Positions 32,704 to 41,586 of a stretch of 64,000 nt of DNA are shown here, piece by piece. The position numbers and the translations under genes were made by a program. The notes below the pieces were generated by a model. That model worked only from the letters and a program-made list of their open reading frames with translations, was not told where the DNA came from and did no database searches. The stretch covers positions 682,001-746,000 of the forward strand of contig CAVZJO010000016.1 in assembly GCA_963775635.1 (NCBI GenBank), written 5' to 3'. This stretch comes from JALORV01 sp963775635. Its GTDB lineage: Bacteria; Pseudomonadota; Gammaproteobacteria; Burkholderiales; Burkholderiaceae_F. Numbering within the stretch: position 1 is the first letter of the stretch; every line of letters begins with the position of its first letter.

Positions 32704-35388
32704 TCAGCGAGACCAGGGCGGTGCGCCGGCCTGCAGTTCCCAGTGAGCGCGCGCGCGCTGCGCTGCAGTGGGGTCGGTCACATCGAGGGCGGCCAACGCG
32801 ATCATGCGGCGGTCGACTTCGAAGAAACTGCGAAGTGCCGCGCGCGTGTCCGAGCGCCCGAATCCGTCGGTGCCGAGCACGACGTAGCGATCGCCGACCC
32901 AGGGCCGGATCAGATCCGCCACTGCGCTGACGTAGTCGGATGCCGCGACCAGCGGCGTGCCGTTCTGCGGCAACTGCTGTTCTATCCACGACGCAACGCG
33001 CGGTGCGCCGAGCCGCGCTGCGCGTTCGAGTTCGCGCGCGTCGCGGCGCAGTTCCGTGAAGCTCGTGACCGAGTACACATCAGCCGCAAGGTGAAACTCC
33101 GCTTCCAGCAGCTGGGCCGCGGCGAGCGCTTCGCGCAGGATCGTGCCGGCACCCAATAGGCGGACACGCGCGCTCCCGAGCGGCGAGGTGCGGACGCGGT
33201 ACATGCCGTGCAGGATGCCTTCGCGGTCGCCGGGCGCCGTGGGGGCCGAAGGCTGGGCGTACGGCTCGTTCATGACTGTGACGTAGTAGAACTCGTCGCG
33301 CTGCTCGCCGAGCATGCGCCGCATGCCGTGCTCGACGATGATGGCCAGTTCGTGTGCGTGGCACGGGTCGTACGCGCGGCAGTTCGGGACAGTCGAAGCG
33401 ATCAGATGGCTGGTTCCGTCTTCGTGCTGCAAGCCCTCTCCCGACAGCGTCGTGCGACCGGCGGTGGCGCCGATCAGGAAACCACGCGTGCGCGAATCCG
33501 CAGCTGCCCACAGCAGGTCACCGACACGCTGGAAGCCGAAGATCGAATAGAAGATGTACAGCGGCAGCATCGCCAGTCCGTTGGTCGAATAGCTGGTCCC
33601 CGCCGCGACCCATGAAGCGACCGCGCCCGCCTCGTTGATCCCTTCCTCCAGGATCTGCCCCGATTTCGATTCCTTGTAGTAGCTGATCTGCGCGCTGTCT
33701 TCGGGTTGGTATAGCTGTCCGACCGGCGAATAAATGCCGACCTGGCGGAAGAGGTCGGCCATGCCGAAGGTGCGGGCCTCGTCGGCAATGATCGGCACGA
33801 TGCGCGGACCAATGGCGGTGTCTTTCAGCAACGCGCCCATCATGCGCACCAGCGCCATCGTCGTCGACATCTCCTTGCCGTTCGCCTCCAATGCGAAACG
33901 CGCGAACGCTTCCGCGGCTGGCGTGGGCGGCGACTCGCAGCGCGTCGAACGCGCCGGCAGGTAGCCGCCGAGCTTCTTGCGGCGTGCATGCAGGTACCTG
34001 ATCTCGGGACTGTCATCGGCCGGCCGCACGTAGTCGACGTTCTCGACCTGGGCGTCGGTGAGCGGCAGCGCAAAGCGATCGCGGAACTCGCGCAGTGCCT
34101 CGGCATCCAGCTTCTTCTGCTGGTGCGTCGTCATCCGTCCCTGGCCGGCGGTTCCCATGCCGTAACCCTTCTTGGTTTTCGCCAGGATGACCGTGGGCTG
34201 ACCACGGTGGCGGACGGCAGCGTGATAGGCGGCGTGGATCTTGACCGGATCGTGGCCGCCGCGACGCAGCCGATCGATGTCGTCGTCCGACAGGTGCGCG
34301 GTCAGCTGCGCCAGTTCCGGATACTTGTTGAAGAAGTGCTCGCGATTGAAGCGACCGTCGGTGGCCGACAGTGTCTGGAACTCGCCGTCCACCGTCTCGT
34401 GAAAGGCCCGCAGCAGCAGCATCTGGGTGTCGCGCGCGAACAGCGGATCCCAGTCGCTGCCCCACAGCAGCTTGATGACGTTCCAGCCGGCACCGGCGAA
34501 CAGGCCCTCGAGTTCCTGGATGATCGAGCCGTTGCCACGCACCGGGCCGTCGAGTCGCTGCAGATTGCAGTTGACGACGAACACCAGGTTGTCGAGCCCC
34601 TCGCGAGCGGCGATGCTCAGTCCCGCGAGCGACTCGGGCTCGTCCATCTCGCCATCGCCGACGAAGGCCCATACCTTGCGCGTGTAGGTTTGTGCCAGCC
34701 CGCGATGCTCGAGGTAACGCAGGAAGCGCGCCTGGTAGATCGCCAGCAGCGGGCCGAGGCCCATCGAGCCGGTAGGAAACTGCCAGAACCCCGGCATCAA
34801 CCAGGGGTGGGGGTATGAACTCAGGCCCTTGCCGGCGGTCTCGCGGCGGTAGTTGTCGAGCTGCTCGTTGGTCAGGCGCCCCTCGAGGAACGCGCGCGCA
34901 TAGACGCCCGGTGCAGAGTGCGGCTGGAAGTAGACCAGATCGCCGCGCGTGCCCGACTGGTCATCACTAGCGCGGAAGAAGTGATTGAAGCCCACCTCGA
35001 ACAGGTCCGCCGCCGACGCATAGCTCGCAATGTGGCCGCCGAGCTCGGCACTGGCCTGGTTGGCACGGACCACCATCGCCAGTGCGTTCCACCGCACCAG
35101 CGCCGACAAGCGTTGCTCGATTTCGAGGTTGCCGGGAAACGGTGCCTGCTCGCCCAGCGAGATGGTGTTCAGGTAGGGCGTGTTGAGGACCTGCGGCAGC
35201 GGCACGCGACGACGACGCGCGTGCTGCAACAGCTGCTTCAGCACGTAGGTCGCTCGCTCCGGCCCCTCGGACTCGACCAGCGCGTCGAGCGCCTCGAGCC
35301 ACTCGCGCGTCTCCTGCGGATCGGCGTCGTCTTCCGACAGCCGCCATGCTGCGTTGGGGATCAGTTTCGCGAGATCGTCGAGGTTCAT
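32704..35388 (-). CDS. aceE: pyruvate dehydrogenase E1 component, homodimeric type
   Basis: 894 residues from the ATG at 35388, preceded by GGAG; an upstream frame extension of 111 codons overlaps pyrC and is not coding. The thiamine diphosphate motif begins GDGEMDEPESLAGL and ends with NCN about 30 residues on. Other AceE blocks are TAGQGRMTTHQQKKLD, IIADEARTFGM, and the catalytic-loop regions YQPEDSAQISYYKE and ATAGRTTLSGEGLQHEDG. E1 decarboxylates pyruvate and passes the acetyl group to AceF lipoate. The partners aceF and lpd are not next to it: the flanks are a small secreted protein gene and divergent pyrC, so this copy stands alone. Confidence 0.95.
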   Translation of the reverse strand: MNLDDLAKLIPNAAWRLSEDDADPQETREWLEALDALVESEGPERATYVLKQLLQHARRRRVPLPQVLNTPYLNTISLGEQAPFPGNLEIEQRLSALVRWNALAMVVRANQASAELGGHIASYASAADLFEVGFNHFFRASDDQSGTRGDLVYFQPHSAPGVYARAFLEGRLTNEQLDNYRRETAGKGLSSYPHPWLMPGFWQFPTGSMGLGPLLAIYQARFLRYLEHRGLAQTYTRKVWAFVGDGEMDEPESLAGLSIAAREGLDNLVFVVNCNLQRLDGPVRGNGSIIQELEGLFAGAGWNVIKLLWGSDWDPLFARDTQMLLLRAFHETVDGEFQTLSATDGRFNREHFFNKYPELAQLTAHLSDDDIDRLRRGGHDPVKIHAAYHAAVRHRGQPTVILAKTKKGYGMGTAGQGRMTTHQQKKLDAEALREFRDRFALPLTDAQVENVDYVRPADDSPEIRYLHARRKKLGGYLPARSTRCESPPTPAAEAFARFALEANGKEMSTTMALVRMMGALLKDTAIGPRIVPIIADEARTFGMADLFRQVGIYSPVGQLYQPEDSAQISYYKESKSGQILEEGINEAGAVASWVAAGTSYSTNGLAMLPLYIFYSIFGFQRVGDLLWAAADSRTRGFLIGATAGRTTLSGEGLQHEDGTSHLIASTVPNCRAYDPCHAHELAIIVEHGMRRMLGEQRDEFYYVTVMNEPYAQPSAPTAPGDREGILHGMYRVRTSPLGSARVRLLGAGTILREALAAAQLLEAEFHLAADVYSVTSFTELRRDARELERAARLGAPRVASWIEQQLPQNGTPLVAASDYVSAVADLIRPWVGDRYVVLGTDGFGRSDTRAALRSFFEVDRRMIALAALDVTDPTAAQRARAHWELQAGAPPWSR

Positions 35389-35477
35389 GGCTGCTCCGCG
35401 ATGGCGGCCGTGTACGTATCGATTATCCGCCGCATCCGCGCCGAGGAGCCTGAAGCGGACTGGGATAATGTGCGGCC

Positions 35478-36527
35478 ATGGACCGCCTGACCTTGACCCG
35501 TCCGGACGACTGGCACCTGCATCTGCGCGACGGCGCGGCCATGGCTTCGGTGCTGCCCGCGACGGCACGCCAGTTCGCCCGCGCAATCGTGATGCCGAAT
35601 CTGAAACCGCCGGTGACGACCACGGCGCAGGCGCTCGCGTATCGGCAGCGCATCCTGGCGGCGTTGCCGGCTGGCCTGGCGTTCGAGCCGCTGATGACGT
35701 TGTACTTGACCGACAGCACACCGGCCGACGAGATCCGCCGCGCGCATGCCAGCGGCTTCGTACACGCCGTGAAGCTCTATCCGGCCGGTGCCACCACCCA
35801 TTCCGACGCGGGCGTCACCGACATCCGCAAGCCGCGTGCCGCGCTCGAAACGATGCAGCAACTCGGCGTTCCGTTGCTGGTGCACGGCGAGGTGACTCGG
35901 TTGGAGGTCGACGTGTTCGATCGCGAGCGCGCCTTCATCGACGAGGTGCTGCAGCCGCTGCGTCGCGATTTTCCGGCACTCAAGGTCGTCTTCGAGCACA
36001 TCACCACGCGCGAGGCGGCCCACTACGTGCGCGACGCGGACGGGCCGATCGCCGCGACCATCACCGCACACCATCTGCTGTACAACCGCAATGCGATCTT
36101 CATGACTGCCGATGCGCGCGCAGGAGTGCGGCCGCACTATTACTGCCTGCCGGTGCTCAAGCGCGAAGTTCACCGGCAGGCGCTGGTCGAGGTCGCTACC
36201 AGCGGCAACCCTCGCTTCTTCCTCGGCACCGACTCTGCCCCGCATGCGAGGCAGGAGAAGGAAGCGGCATGCGGATGCGCCGGCTGCTTCACTGCGGTGT
36301 GCGCGCTCGAGCTGTATGCCGAGGCATTCGACGACGCCGGTCGACTCGATCTTCTCGAGGGGTTCGCGAGCCATTACGGCGCGGACTTCTACGGGCTTGC
36401 GCGCAATGCGACCACAGTTACCCTGCGGCGCCAGCCGTGGACGGTCCCCGCGGAGTGGCCGCTGGGCGATCGGGTGGTGGTGCCGCTGCGAGCTGGTGAG
36501 CCGGTGCGGTGGCGCAGCGCGGATTGA
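35478..36527 (+). CDS. pyrC: dihydroorotase, type II
   Basis: 349 residues, the usual length. Metal ligands are in DWHLHLRDG (HxH), the carbamylated Lys is expected in HAVKLYPAGATT, and further His residues occur in LLVHGE, VFEHIT and the Asp in LGTDSAPH. It closes N-carbamoyl aspartate to dihydroorotate in pyrimidine synthesis. It diverges from aceE with an 89-bp shared upstream region and leads a translationally coupled trio with the DUF3025 gene and the denD-like gene. Confidence 0.95.
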   Translation: MDRLTLTRPDDWHLHLRDGAAMASVLPATARQFARAIVMPNLKPPVTTTAQALAYRQRILAALPAGLAFEPLMTLYLTDSTPADEIRRAHASGFVHAVKLYPAGATTHSDAGVTDIRKPRAALETMQQLGVPLLVHGEVTRLEVDVFDRERAFIDEVLQPLRRDFPALKVVFEHITTREAAHYVRDADGPIAATITAHHLLYNRNAIFMTADARAGVRPHYYCLPVLKREVHRQALVEVATSGNPRFFLGTDSAPHARQEKEAACGCAGCFTAVCALELYAEAFDDAGRLDLLEGFASHYGADFYGLARNATTVTLRRQPWTVPAEWPLGDRVVVPLRAGEPVRWRSAD

Positions 36528-37336
36528 GCGACATCGACTGGACGCATCCTGCCTTCGCGGCGATCAGCGCGCTCGGGCGCGAAGTGACGATGGCGACCGA
36601 CGCGATCCGCGCGCTCAACGCGCGGTTTGACCGTGAACGCCGGTTGAACGCGGCGGGACACCCGTTGCAGTTGGTTGCGGCGACCGATGCGCCGCGCGGC
36701 GTGCCCTATGAAGCACATATTGCCGCGACCGGACGCATCCCGACGCGCGACAACCCGCACGACCTCTTGAATGCGCTGATCTGGCTGGCGTTTCCGCGCT
36801 CCAAGGCGCAACTCAATGCGTTGCAGGCGGACGTCATCGCACGCGTTGGCATCAAGAGCGAGCGCGGGGCGTTGCGCGATGGGGCGACGCTGTTCGATGA
36901 AAATGGCGTGGTGATGGTGACGCCGGACGCGCAACTGGTGGCCGCGCTGCGGCAGCACCGCTGGCGCGAGGCTTTCGTCGACCAGCGTGACGCATGGACG
37001 AACGTGCGCGTCTGGGTATTTGGCCATGCATTGATGAAACGCCTGACGTCACCGTACAAATCGATCACCGGCCACGCCGTACATCTCGCGCTGCCGGCGA
37101 CCGCGACGCTCGACGAGGTCGACTGCGCGCTGCAGGAACGGCTGGACGCGCGTCTCGCACCATCGGCATTCTTCCCACTGCCGGTGCTCGGCATCCCCGG
37201 CTGGACCGCCGCCAGCGAGCATCAGGACTACTACGAAGACACGTCGGTCTTCCGGCCGGCACGCGTTGCCGCCACTTTCGCCACAATGAACACGACTGTC
37301 GTCCGAGCGCCGCGCGTGGGAGACTTCGGGACATGA
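36509..37336 (+). CDS. DUF3025 domain-containing protein
   Basis: 275 residues from GTG 36509, overlapping pyrC by 19 bp; an in-frame TTG at 36524, which overlaps the pyrC stop as TTGA and gives MSDIDWTHPAF, is an equally good start. The DUF3025 core is clear: YEAHIAATGRIPTRDNPHD, NALIWLAFPRSKAQLNALQ, a central FDENGVVMVT, FGHALMKRLTSPYKSITGH, and the C-terminal YYEDTSVFRP. The family is common in beta- and gammaproteobacteria and has no known activity; the RDNPHD and HALM motifs suggest a conserved pocket. The stop overlaps the next ATG. Confidence 0.85.
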   Translation: MAQRGLSDIDWTHPAFAAISALGREVTMATDAIRALNARFDRERRLNAAGHPLQLVAATDAPRGVPYEAHIAATGRIPTRDNPHDLLNALIWLAFPRSKAQLNALQADVIARVGIKSERGALRDGATLFDENGVVMVTPDAQLVAALRQHRWREAFVDQRDAWTNVRVWVFGHALMKRLTSPYKSITGHAVHLALPATATLDEVDCALQERLDARLAPSAFFPLPVLGIPGWTAASEHQDYYEDTSVFRPARVAATFATMNTTVVRAPRVGDFGT

Positions 37337-38311
37337 ACGTCCTTGTTACTGGCGGAGCCGGCTTCCTCGGACAGCGCCTGCTGCGGGCGCTGTGCGCGCG
37401 CCGCGCGCTGGTCGACGCAAGCAAGTCGTCGCGGTCGATTGCGCGCATCGTGGCGCTCGACGCGGGTCGCGCGCCAGATGGCGCGGTAGACGACCCATTG
37501 GTGCACTACGTGCAAGGCGATCTCGCCGATCCGGCGATCCTGGCCGCCGCGTTCAGAGACGGGATCGACAGCGTCTTTCACCTGGCCGCCGTGGTGTCGG
37601 GTGCTGCCGAGGCCGATTTCGACCTGGGCATGCGGGTCAACGTCGACGGCACGCGCGGGCTGCTCGATGCCTGCCGGCAAAGCGGCAGATGTCCGGTCGT
37701 CGTCTTTGCCAGTTCGGTTGCGGTGTTCGGCGGCACTTTGCCCGCCGTCGTGCAAGACAGCACCACGCCTGCGCCGCAATCGAGCTACGGCGTGCAGAAG
37801 CTGATCGGCGAACTGCTGGTCGGCGATTATTCGCGTCGCGGCTACATCGACGGTCGCGCCGTGCGGCTGCCGACGATTGTGGTGCGGCCCGGCAAGCCGA
37901 ACGCTGCCGCGTCCAGCTTCGCCAGCGGCATCATTCGCGAACCGCTGGCGGGCATCGAATCCGTTTGCCCGGTCGCGCGCGAAACCGCACTGTGGCTGAT
38001 GTCACCCGCCGATGGCGGTTGACAACCTGCTGCGTGCTCATGAGACATCGGCCGAAGCGTGGGGTGCGCTGCGCGCAGTCAACCTGCCGGGCATCACCGC
38101 CTCGGTCAGCGAGATGCTCGACGCGCTATCCGCGGTGGGTGGCAGGGAGGCTGTCGGCCGTGTGCGGTTCGTCAACGACGAACGGATCGCCCGCATCGTC
38201 TATGGTTGGCCGGCGCGCTTCGATGCGGCGCGGGCTGCGGCGCTCGGGTTCACACGCGATACCGACATCGGATCGATCGTGCGTGCTTATGCCGAGGAAA
38301 CAGCACGCTGA
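37333..38311 (+). CDS. denD: NAD-dependent epimerase/dehydratase, D-erythronate dehydrogenase-like, frameshifted
   Basis: Starts with ATG 37333 overlapping the previous stop. The extended-SDR motifs TGGAGFLG at 6-13, FHLAAVVSG, and the active-site SSYGVQK (Tyr/Lys) are in the first frame, with RLPTIVVRPGKPNAAASS that is typical of D-erythronate dehydrogenase DenD. The first frame stops at 38020-38022 after SPADGG, while the frame one base on continues without a break as AVDNLLRAHETSAEAWG and on to a stop at 38309-38311, the expected C-terminal third (VNLPGITASVSEMLDAL). One extra base near 38005-38011 accounts for it. The symbol is likely but the substrate is not proven. Confidence 0.72.
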
Positions 38312-38334
38312 TGGCATTTTGACCAGGAGTACGC

Positions 38335-38679
38335 ATGACGCTTATCACCACCCCGAGTGGACTGCAGTACGAGGAAGTCAGAGTCGGGTCGGGTGCCCCG
38401 GCGCGCGCCGGGCAGGACGTTTCCGTGCACTACACCGGCTGGCTGCTCGACGGGCGCAAATTCGATTCGAGCCATGATCGCGGCACACCGTTCACTTTCG
38501 CATTGGGCGCGGGCCAGGTGATCGCCGGCTGGGACGAAGGGGTCGAAGGCATGCTGGTCGGCGGGCTGCGCAAGCTGACTATCCCGCCGCGGCTGGGATA
38601 TGGCGAGTTCGGCGCCGGCGGCGTGATCCCTCCCAACGCGACGCTGGTGTTCGAGGTCGAGCTGGTCGACGCCGGCTGA
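38335..38679 (+). CDS. FKBP-type peptidyl-prolyl cis-trans isomerase
   Basis: 114 residues of a single minimal FKBP domain without signal peptide, so cytoplasmic. Active-site residues of the family are present: VHYTGWLLDGRKFDSS, the FALGAGQVIAGWDEGVEGM segment with the pocket Trp, and IPPRLGYGEFGAGGVIPPNATLVFEVEL. It catalyses proline isomerisation in protein folding. A CCAGGAG ribosome-binding site lies 8 bp before the ATG. It follows the denD-like gene by 23 bp, and converges on the TPP enzyme gene with 14 bp between. Confidence 0.93.
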   Translation: MTLITTPSGLQYEEVRVGSGAPARAGQDVSVHYTGWLLDGRKFDSSHDRGTPFTFALGAGQVIAGWDEGVEGMLVGGLRKLTIPPRLGYGEFGAGGVIPPNATLVFEVELVDAG

Positions 38680-38693
38680 GCAAACCGGACCGC

Positions 38694-40388
38694 TCAAGGC
38701 CTCAATCGCGCCGTCGCCCGGATCGCCGACAGCGTCGCGGTCGGCGTGATTACTTCCGGATCCACCCGCAGTTCGATCAGCGCAGGCAAGCGCCGCTCGC
38801 GTATGAAGGCGAGCGCGCCAGCCAGCGCGGTGCCGAACTCGTCGGTGGTCCCCACCGCGGCGCCGTACGCTCCGTAGGCCTCTGCCATCCGGGCGAAATC
38901 GGGATTGACCAGCCGGGTGCCGTGATCGCGGCCAGGGTACTCGCGCTCCTGGTGCATCCGGATCGTGCCGTACATCGAATTGTTGAACACGAGGATCAGT
39001 ATGCCGGCGCCGTACTGCACGGCGGTCGCGAGTTCCTGCCCCGTCATCATGAAGTCGCCGTCGCCTGCGAAGGCGACGACGCTGCGCTCGGGCGCGGCGA
39101 TCTTGGCCGCAATCGCCGCCGGCACGCCGTATCCCATGCTGCCCGCCGTCGGTGCCAGCTGCGTGCGCATGCCCGGATAGCGCCAGAACCGGTGCGCCCA
39201 GACGCTGAAGTTACCGGCACCATTGGTGATGATGGTGTCCTCGGGCACGGCGCGCCGCAGGATCTGCACCGCTTCCCACAGATCGAGCGGCACGGGCACG
39301 TTTCCGTACACCGCGGGCCGCTGCTGCCAGGTCTCCAGCTCCGCGCGTGCCGCCTCGAGCGTCGGGCGCCACGGGGGTTCCTCGACCGGGACCATCATCG
39401 CGAGGCGTGAGGCGAACTGCGGCATTCCGGCATTGATCGCCAGGCTTGCCTGGTAGACGCGCCCCAATTCTTCGGCGCCGGAATGCACGTGCACCAGCGT
39501 TTGCCGCGGCACCGGGACGTCAAGCAGCGAATAGCCCGAGGTCGTCATCTCTCCGAGCCGGGCGCCGATCGCCAGCACGAGGTCGGCATCGCGGATGCGC
39601 TGCGCCAGACGCGGGTTGATGCCGACGCCGGCATCGCCGATGTAGTTCGGATGCCGGTTGTCGAACAGATCCTGCGCGCGGAATGCACACGCCACCGGCA
39701 GGTAATTGGCCTCGACAAAACGTTTGAGGTTGTCGCAGGCTGCAGTTGTCCAGCCCGAGCCGCCGAGGATTACGAGCGGCCGCTGCGCGCGTCCCAGCAG
39801 CCGGCGCAGCGCGGCGATCTGCATATCCGACGGCGCGGAGTAAACCGGCTGGTGGCACAGCGCGTCGGCCACATCGGCTTGCTGCAGTTGCATGTCCTCT
39901 GGCAGCGCGAGAACGACGGGCCCGGGCCGGCCGCTTGTCGCCACCTGGAATGCACGCGAGACGAACTCGGGGATCCTCGCGGCGCTGTCGATCTGCGCGA
40001 CCCACTTGGTCATCTGACCGAACATGCGCCGGTAGTCGATTTCCTGGAACGCCTCGCGCTCGGCAAATTCGTTCCCGACCTGTCCGATGAACAGGATGAC
40101 CGGGGTCGAATCCTGGAACGATGTGTGTGTTCCGATCGCGGCGTTGGTCGCGCCCGGTCCCCGCGTGACAAAAGCCACGCCCGGTTGGCCGGTGAGCTTG
40201 GCATAAGCGTCGGCCATGAAGCTCGCGCCCGACTCGTGGCGAGTGACGACCAGCTTGATCATCTCGCGCTGGTCGTAAAGCGCGTCAAGAATGGCGATGT
40301 AGCTTTCACCCGGAACGCAGAACGCGTGGTTCACGCCCTGGATCAGCAGCTGATCAACGAGTATCCGGGCGCCGGTGCGCAGGGGCAT
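38694..40388 (-). CDS. thiamine diphosphate-dependent enzyme, acetolactate synthase-like
   Basis: 564 residues with all three domains of the acetolactate synthase/benzoylformate decarboxylase superfamily. The N-terminal pyrimidine-binding part has the catalytic Glu in TRHESGASFMADAYA, the middle domain binds nucleotide or FAD-like ligand (ILGGSGWTT), and the diphosphate motif is GDGDFMMTGQELATAVQ with NNSMYGT. Sequence such as NEFAEREAFQEIDYRRMF marks a group annotated as thiamine pyrophosphate-binding protein, separate from IlvB. No regulatory-subunit gene adjoins it. The substrate is a 2-keto acid of unknown type. Confidence 0.87.
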   Translation of the reverse strand: MPLRTGARILVDQLLIQGVNHAFCVPGESYIAILDALYDQREMIKLVVTRHESGASFMADAYAKLTGQPGVAFVTRGPGATNAAIGTHTSFQDSTPVILFIGQVGNEFAEREAFQEIDYRRMFGQMTKWVAQIDSAARIPEFVSRAFQVATSGRPGPVVLALPEDMQLQQADVADALCHQPVYSAPSDMQIAALRRLLGRAQRPLVILGGSGWTTAACDNLKRFVEANYLPVACAFRAQDLFDNRHPNYIGDAGVGINPRLAQRIRDADLVLAIGARLGEMTTSGYSLLDVPVPRQTLVHVHSGAEELGRVYQASLAINAGMPQFASRLAMMVPVEEPPWRPTLEAARAELETWQQRPAVYGNVPVPLDLWEAVQILRRAVPEDTIITNGAGNFSVWAHRFWRYPGMRTQLAPTAGSMGYGVPAAIAAKIAAPERSVVAFAGDGDFMMTGQELATAVQYGAGILILVFNNSMYGTIRMHQEREYPGRDHGTRLVNPDFARMAEAYGAYGAAVGTTDEFGTALAGALAFIRERRLPALIELRVDPEVITPTATLSAIRATARLRP

Positions 40389-40466
40389 GACTCAAATAGC
40401 TTCTAAGGTCGGGCGGAAGCGACCCGGCAGGATAGCAGCGCGTCCGCCCGCCGCAGTCACTGTCGT

Positions 40467-41141
40467 TCAGAGCAGATGCTTGCGCGGCGGCAGGTAAAGA
40501 TCGAGCGAATAAGTCAGAACGGCCTGCGGGCGGAAGACCACAAGGGCGGAAAAGAGCATCCCGGAAAGCAGCGCTTCACCCCACGCGAGCAGCAGCGCGT
40601 AGGCAACGTGGTCACCGAGCAGGGCGCCGTGCGCTGGCGCTTCAAACGCGCTCAGCCCAAGAATCAGCAGGTTCGTCGATGCGGTTGTCAGCAGCGTCAC
40701 GAACAGGCCGTTGCCGATGATGAAGACGAAGAGATTTCTCGGCAATCGCTGCACGACGTTCATCTGCAACGCCGATGCCAGCCATGCGGGGAACAGCACC
40801 ATGACGACGGCATTGATGCCGAAGCCCAGCCAGGAGCCCGAGTCCAGCAACGTGTACAGCGCGAGTGCGGCCATCAGGCCCAATACGGCGCGCGCGCGAC
40901 CGAAAATCAGCGTGACGAGCGCGCTGCCCAGCAGGCCGAAGTCCAGGCCGACGGGCGAACGGACGTGCATGGCCCATATCAGGCAGACCGTGACGATGGC
41001 CGCGAGCCACGCGTGCTGCGCTGCCGAGGTCGGGAGGAAGACCGGACGCACCTCGCGCACGGCATGCATCAATGCCGCGATCGCGATGAGCCATCCTGGC
41101 AGCGCCAGCCAGAGCGGAGTGTCAAGGTGCAGCAGACTCAT
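40467..41141 (-). CDS. energy-coupling factor-type permease, CbiM-like
   Basis: 224 residues, almost wholly hydrophobic with about six membrane segments. The pattern IWAMHVRSPVGLDFGLLGSALVTLIFGRARAVL (shown here for its length, key residues His and the GLDFHLLG-like stretch) and LFVFIIGNGLFVTLL place it with the short CbiM-related proteins of beta- and gammaproteobacteria that lack the normal CbiM N-terminal MHIxD metal site. It may be a metal or vitamin S component, or an unrelated membrane protein; no EcfA or EcfT gene is in view. It stands alone. Confidence 0.6.
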   Translation of the reverse strand: MSLLHLDTPLWLALPGWLIAIAALMHAVREVRPVFLPTSAAQHAWLAAIVTVCLIWAMHVRSPVGLDFGLLGSALVTLIFGRARAVLGLMAALALYTLLDSGSWLGFGINAVVMVLFPAWLASALQMNVVQRLPRNLFVFIIGNGLFVTLLTTASTNLLILGLSAFEAPAHGALLGDHVAYALLLAWGEALLSGMLFSALVVFRPQAVLTYSLDLYLPPRKHLL

Positions 41142-41278
41142 GTGCTCGAGGAGCAGCGACTAGCAAGAACTAGCAATGACGACAGGCAACCGGCAGGCCC
41201 GCAGATTCCAGTGGATCTCTGCGCCTGCCGCGGATGACCAGCGTAGACTGATTCCGGGACCCGCAAAATGACCCTGCC

Positions 41279-41575
41279 ATGAACTCTCGAGCGCCCGAAC
41301 CCGTCGATCTCGACGAAGTGACGCACCTAGTCGAACAACTCGAGCGCGACCTGGCGCAGGTCCGCTCCGGCGGAGCGAGCATCGACACGTTGCGCAGCGA
41401 GGTCGAACTGCTGCGCCGGGCGCTGGCGGCCGACGAACCGTCGCACGGCGAGCTGCACATGGGCCTGCACGGGGTACGCGAACGCCTGTCGGTGCTGTCC
41501 GACGAACTGGTCGGCGATGCGGTCAAGGGCTCCGACTACATCGCCCGCATCGCCCGCATACTCGGCTTAGGCTAG
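41279..41575 (+). CDS. small helical protein of unknown function
   Basis: 98 residues, acidic and charged, without Cys or membrane segments. Heptad-like spacing in VTHLVEQLERDLAQV and LRSEVELLRRAL suggests a coiled coil, followed by LHGVRERLSVLSDEL and a short GSDYIARIARILG end. The pattern is loosely like the DUF4404 family, which I cannot confirm. It precedes the aldo/keto reductase by 11 bp and probably shares its message. Confidence 0.6.
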   Translation: MNSRAPEPVDLDEVTHLVEQLERDLAQVRSGGASIDTLRSEVELLRRALAADEPSHGELHMGLHGVRERLSVLSDELVGDAVKGSDYIARIARILGLG

Positions 41576-41586
41576 GCCCGAACTCC

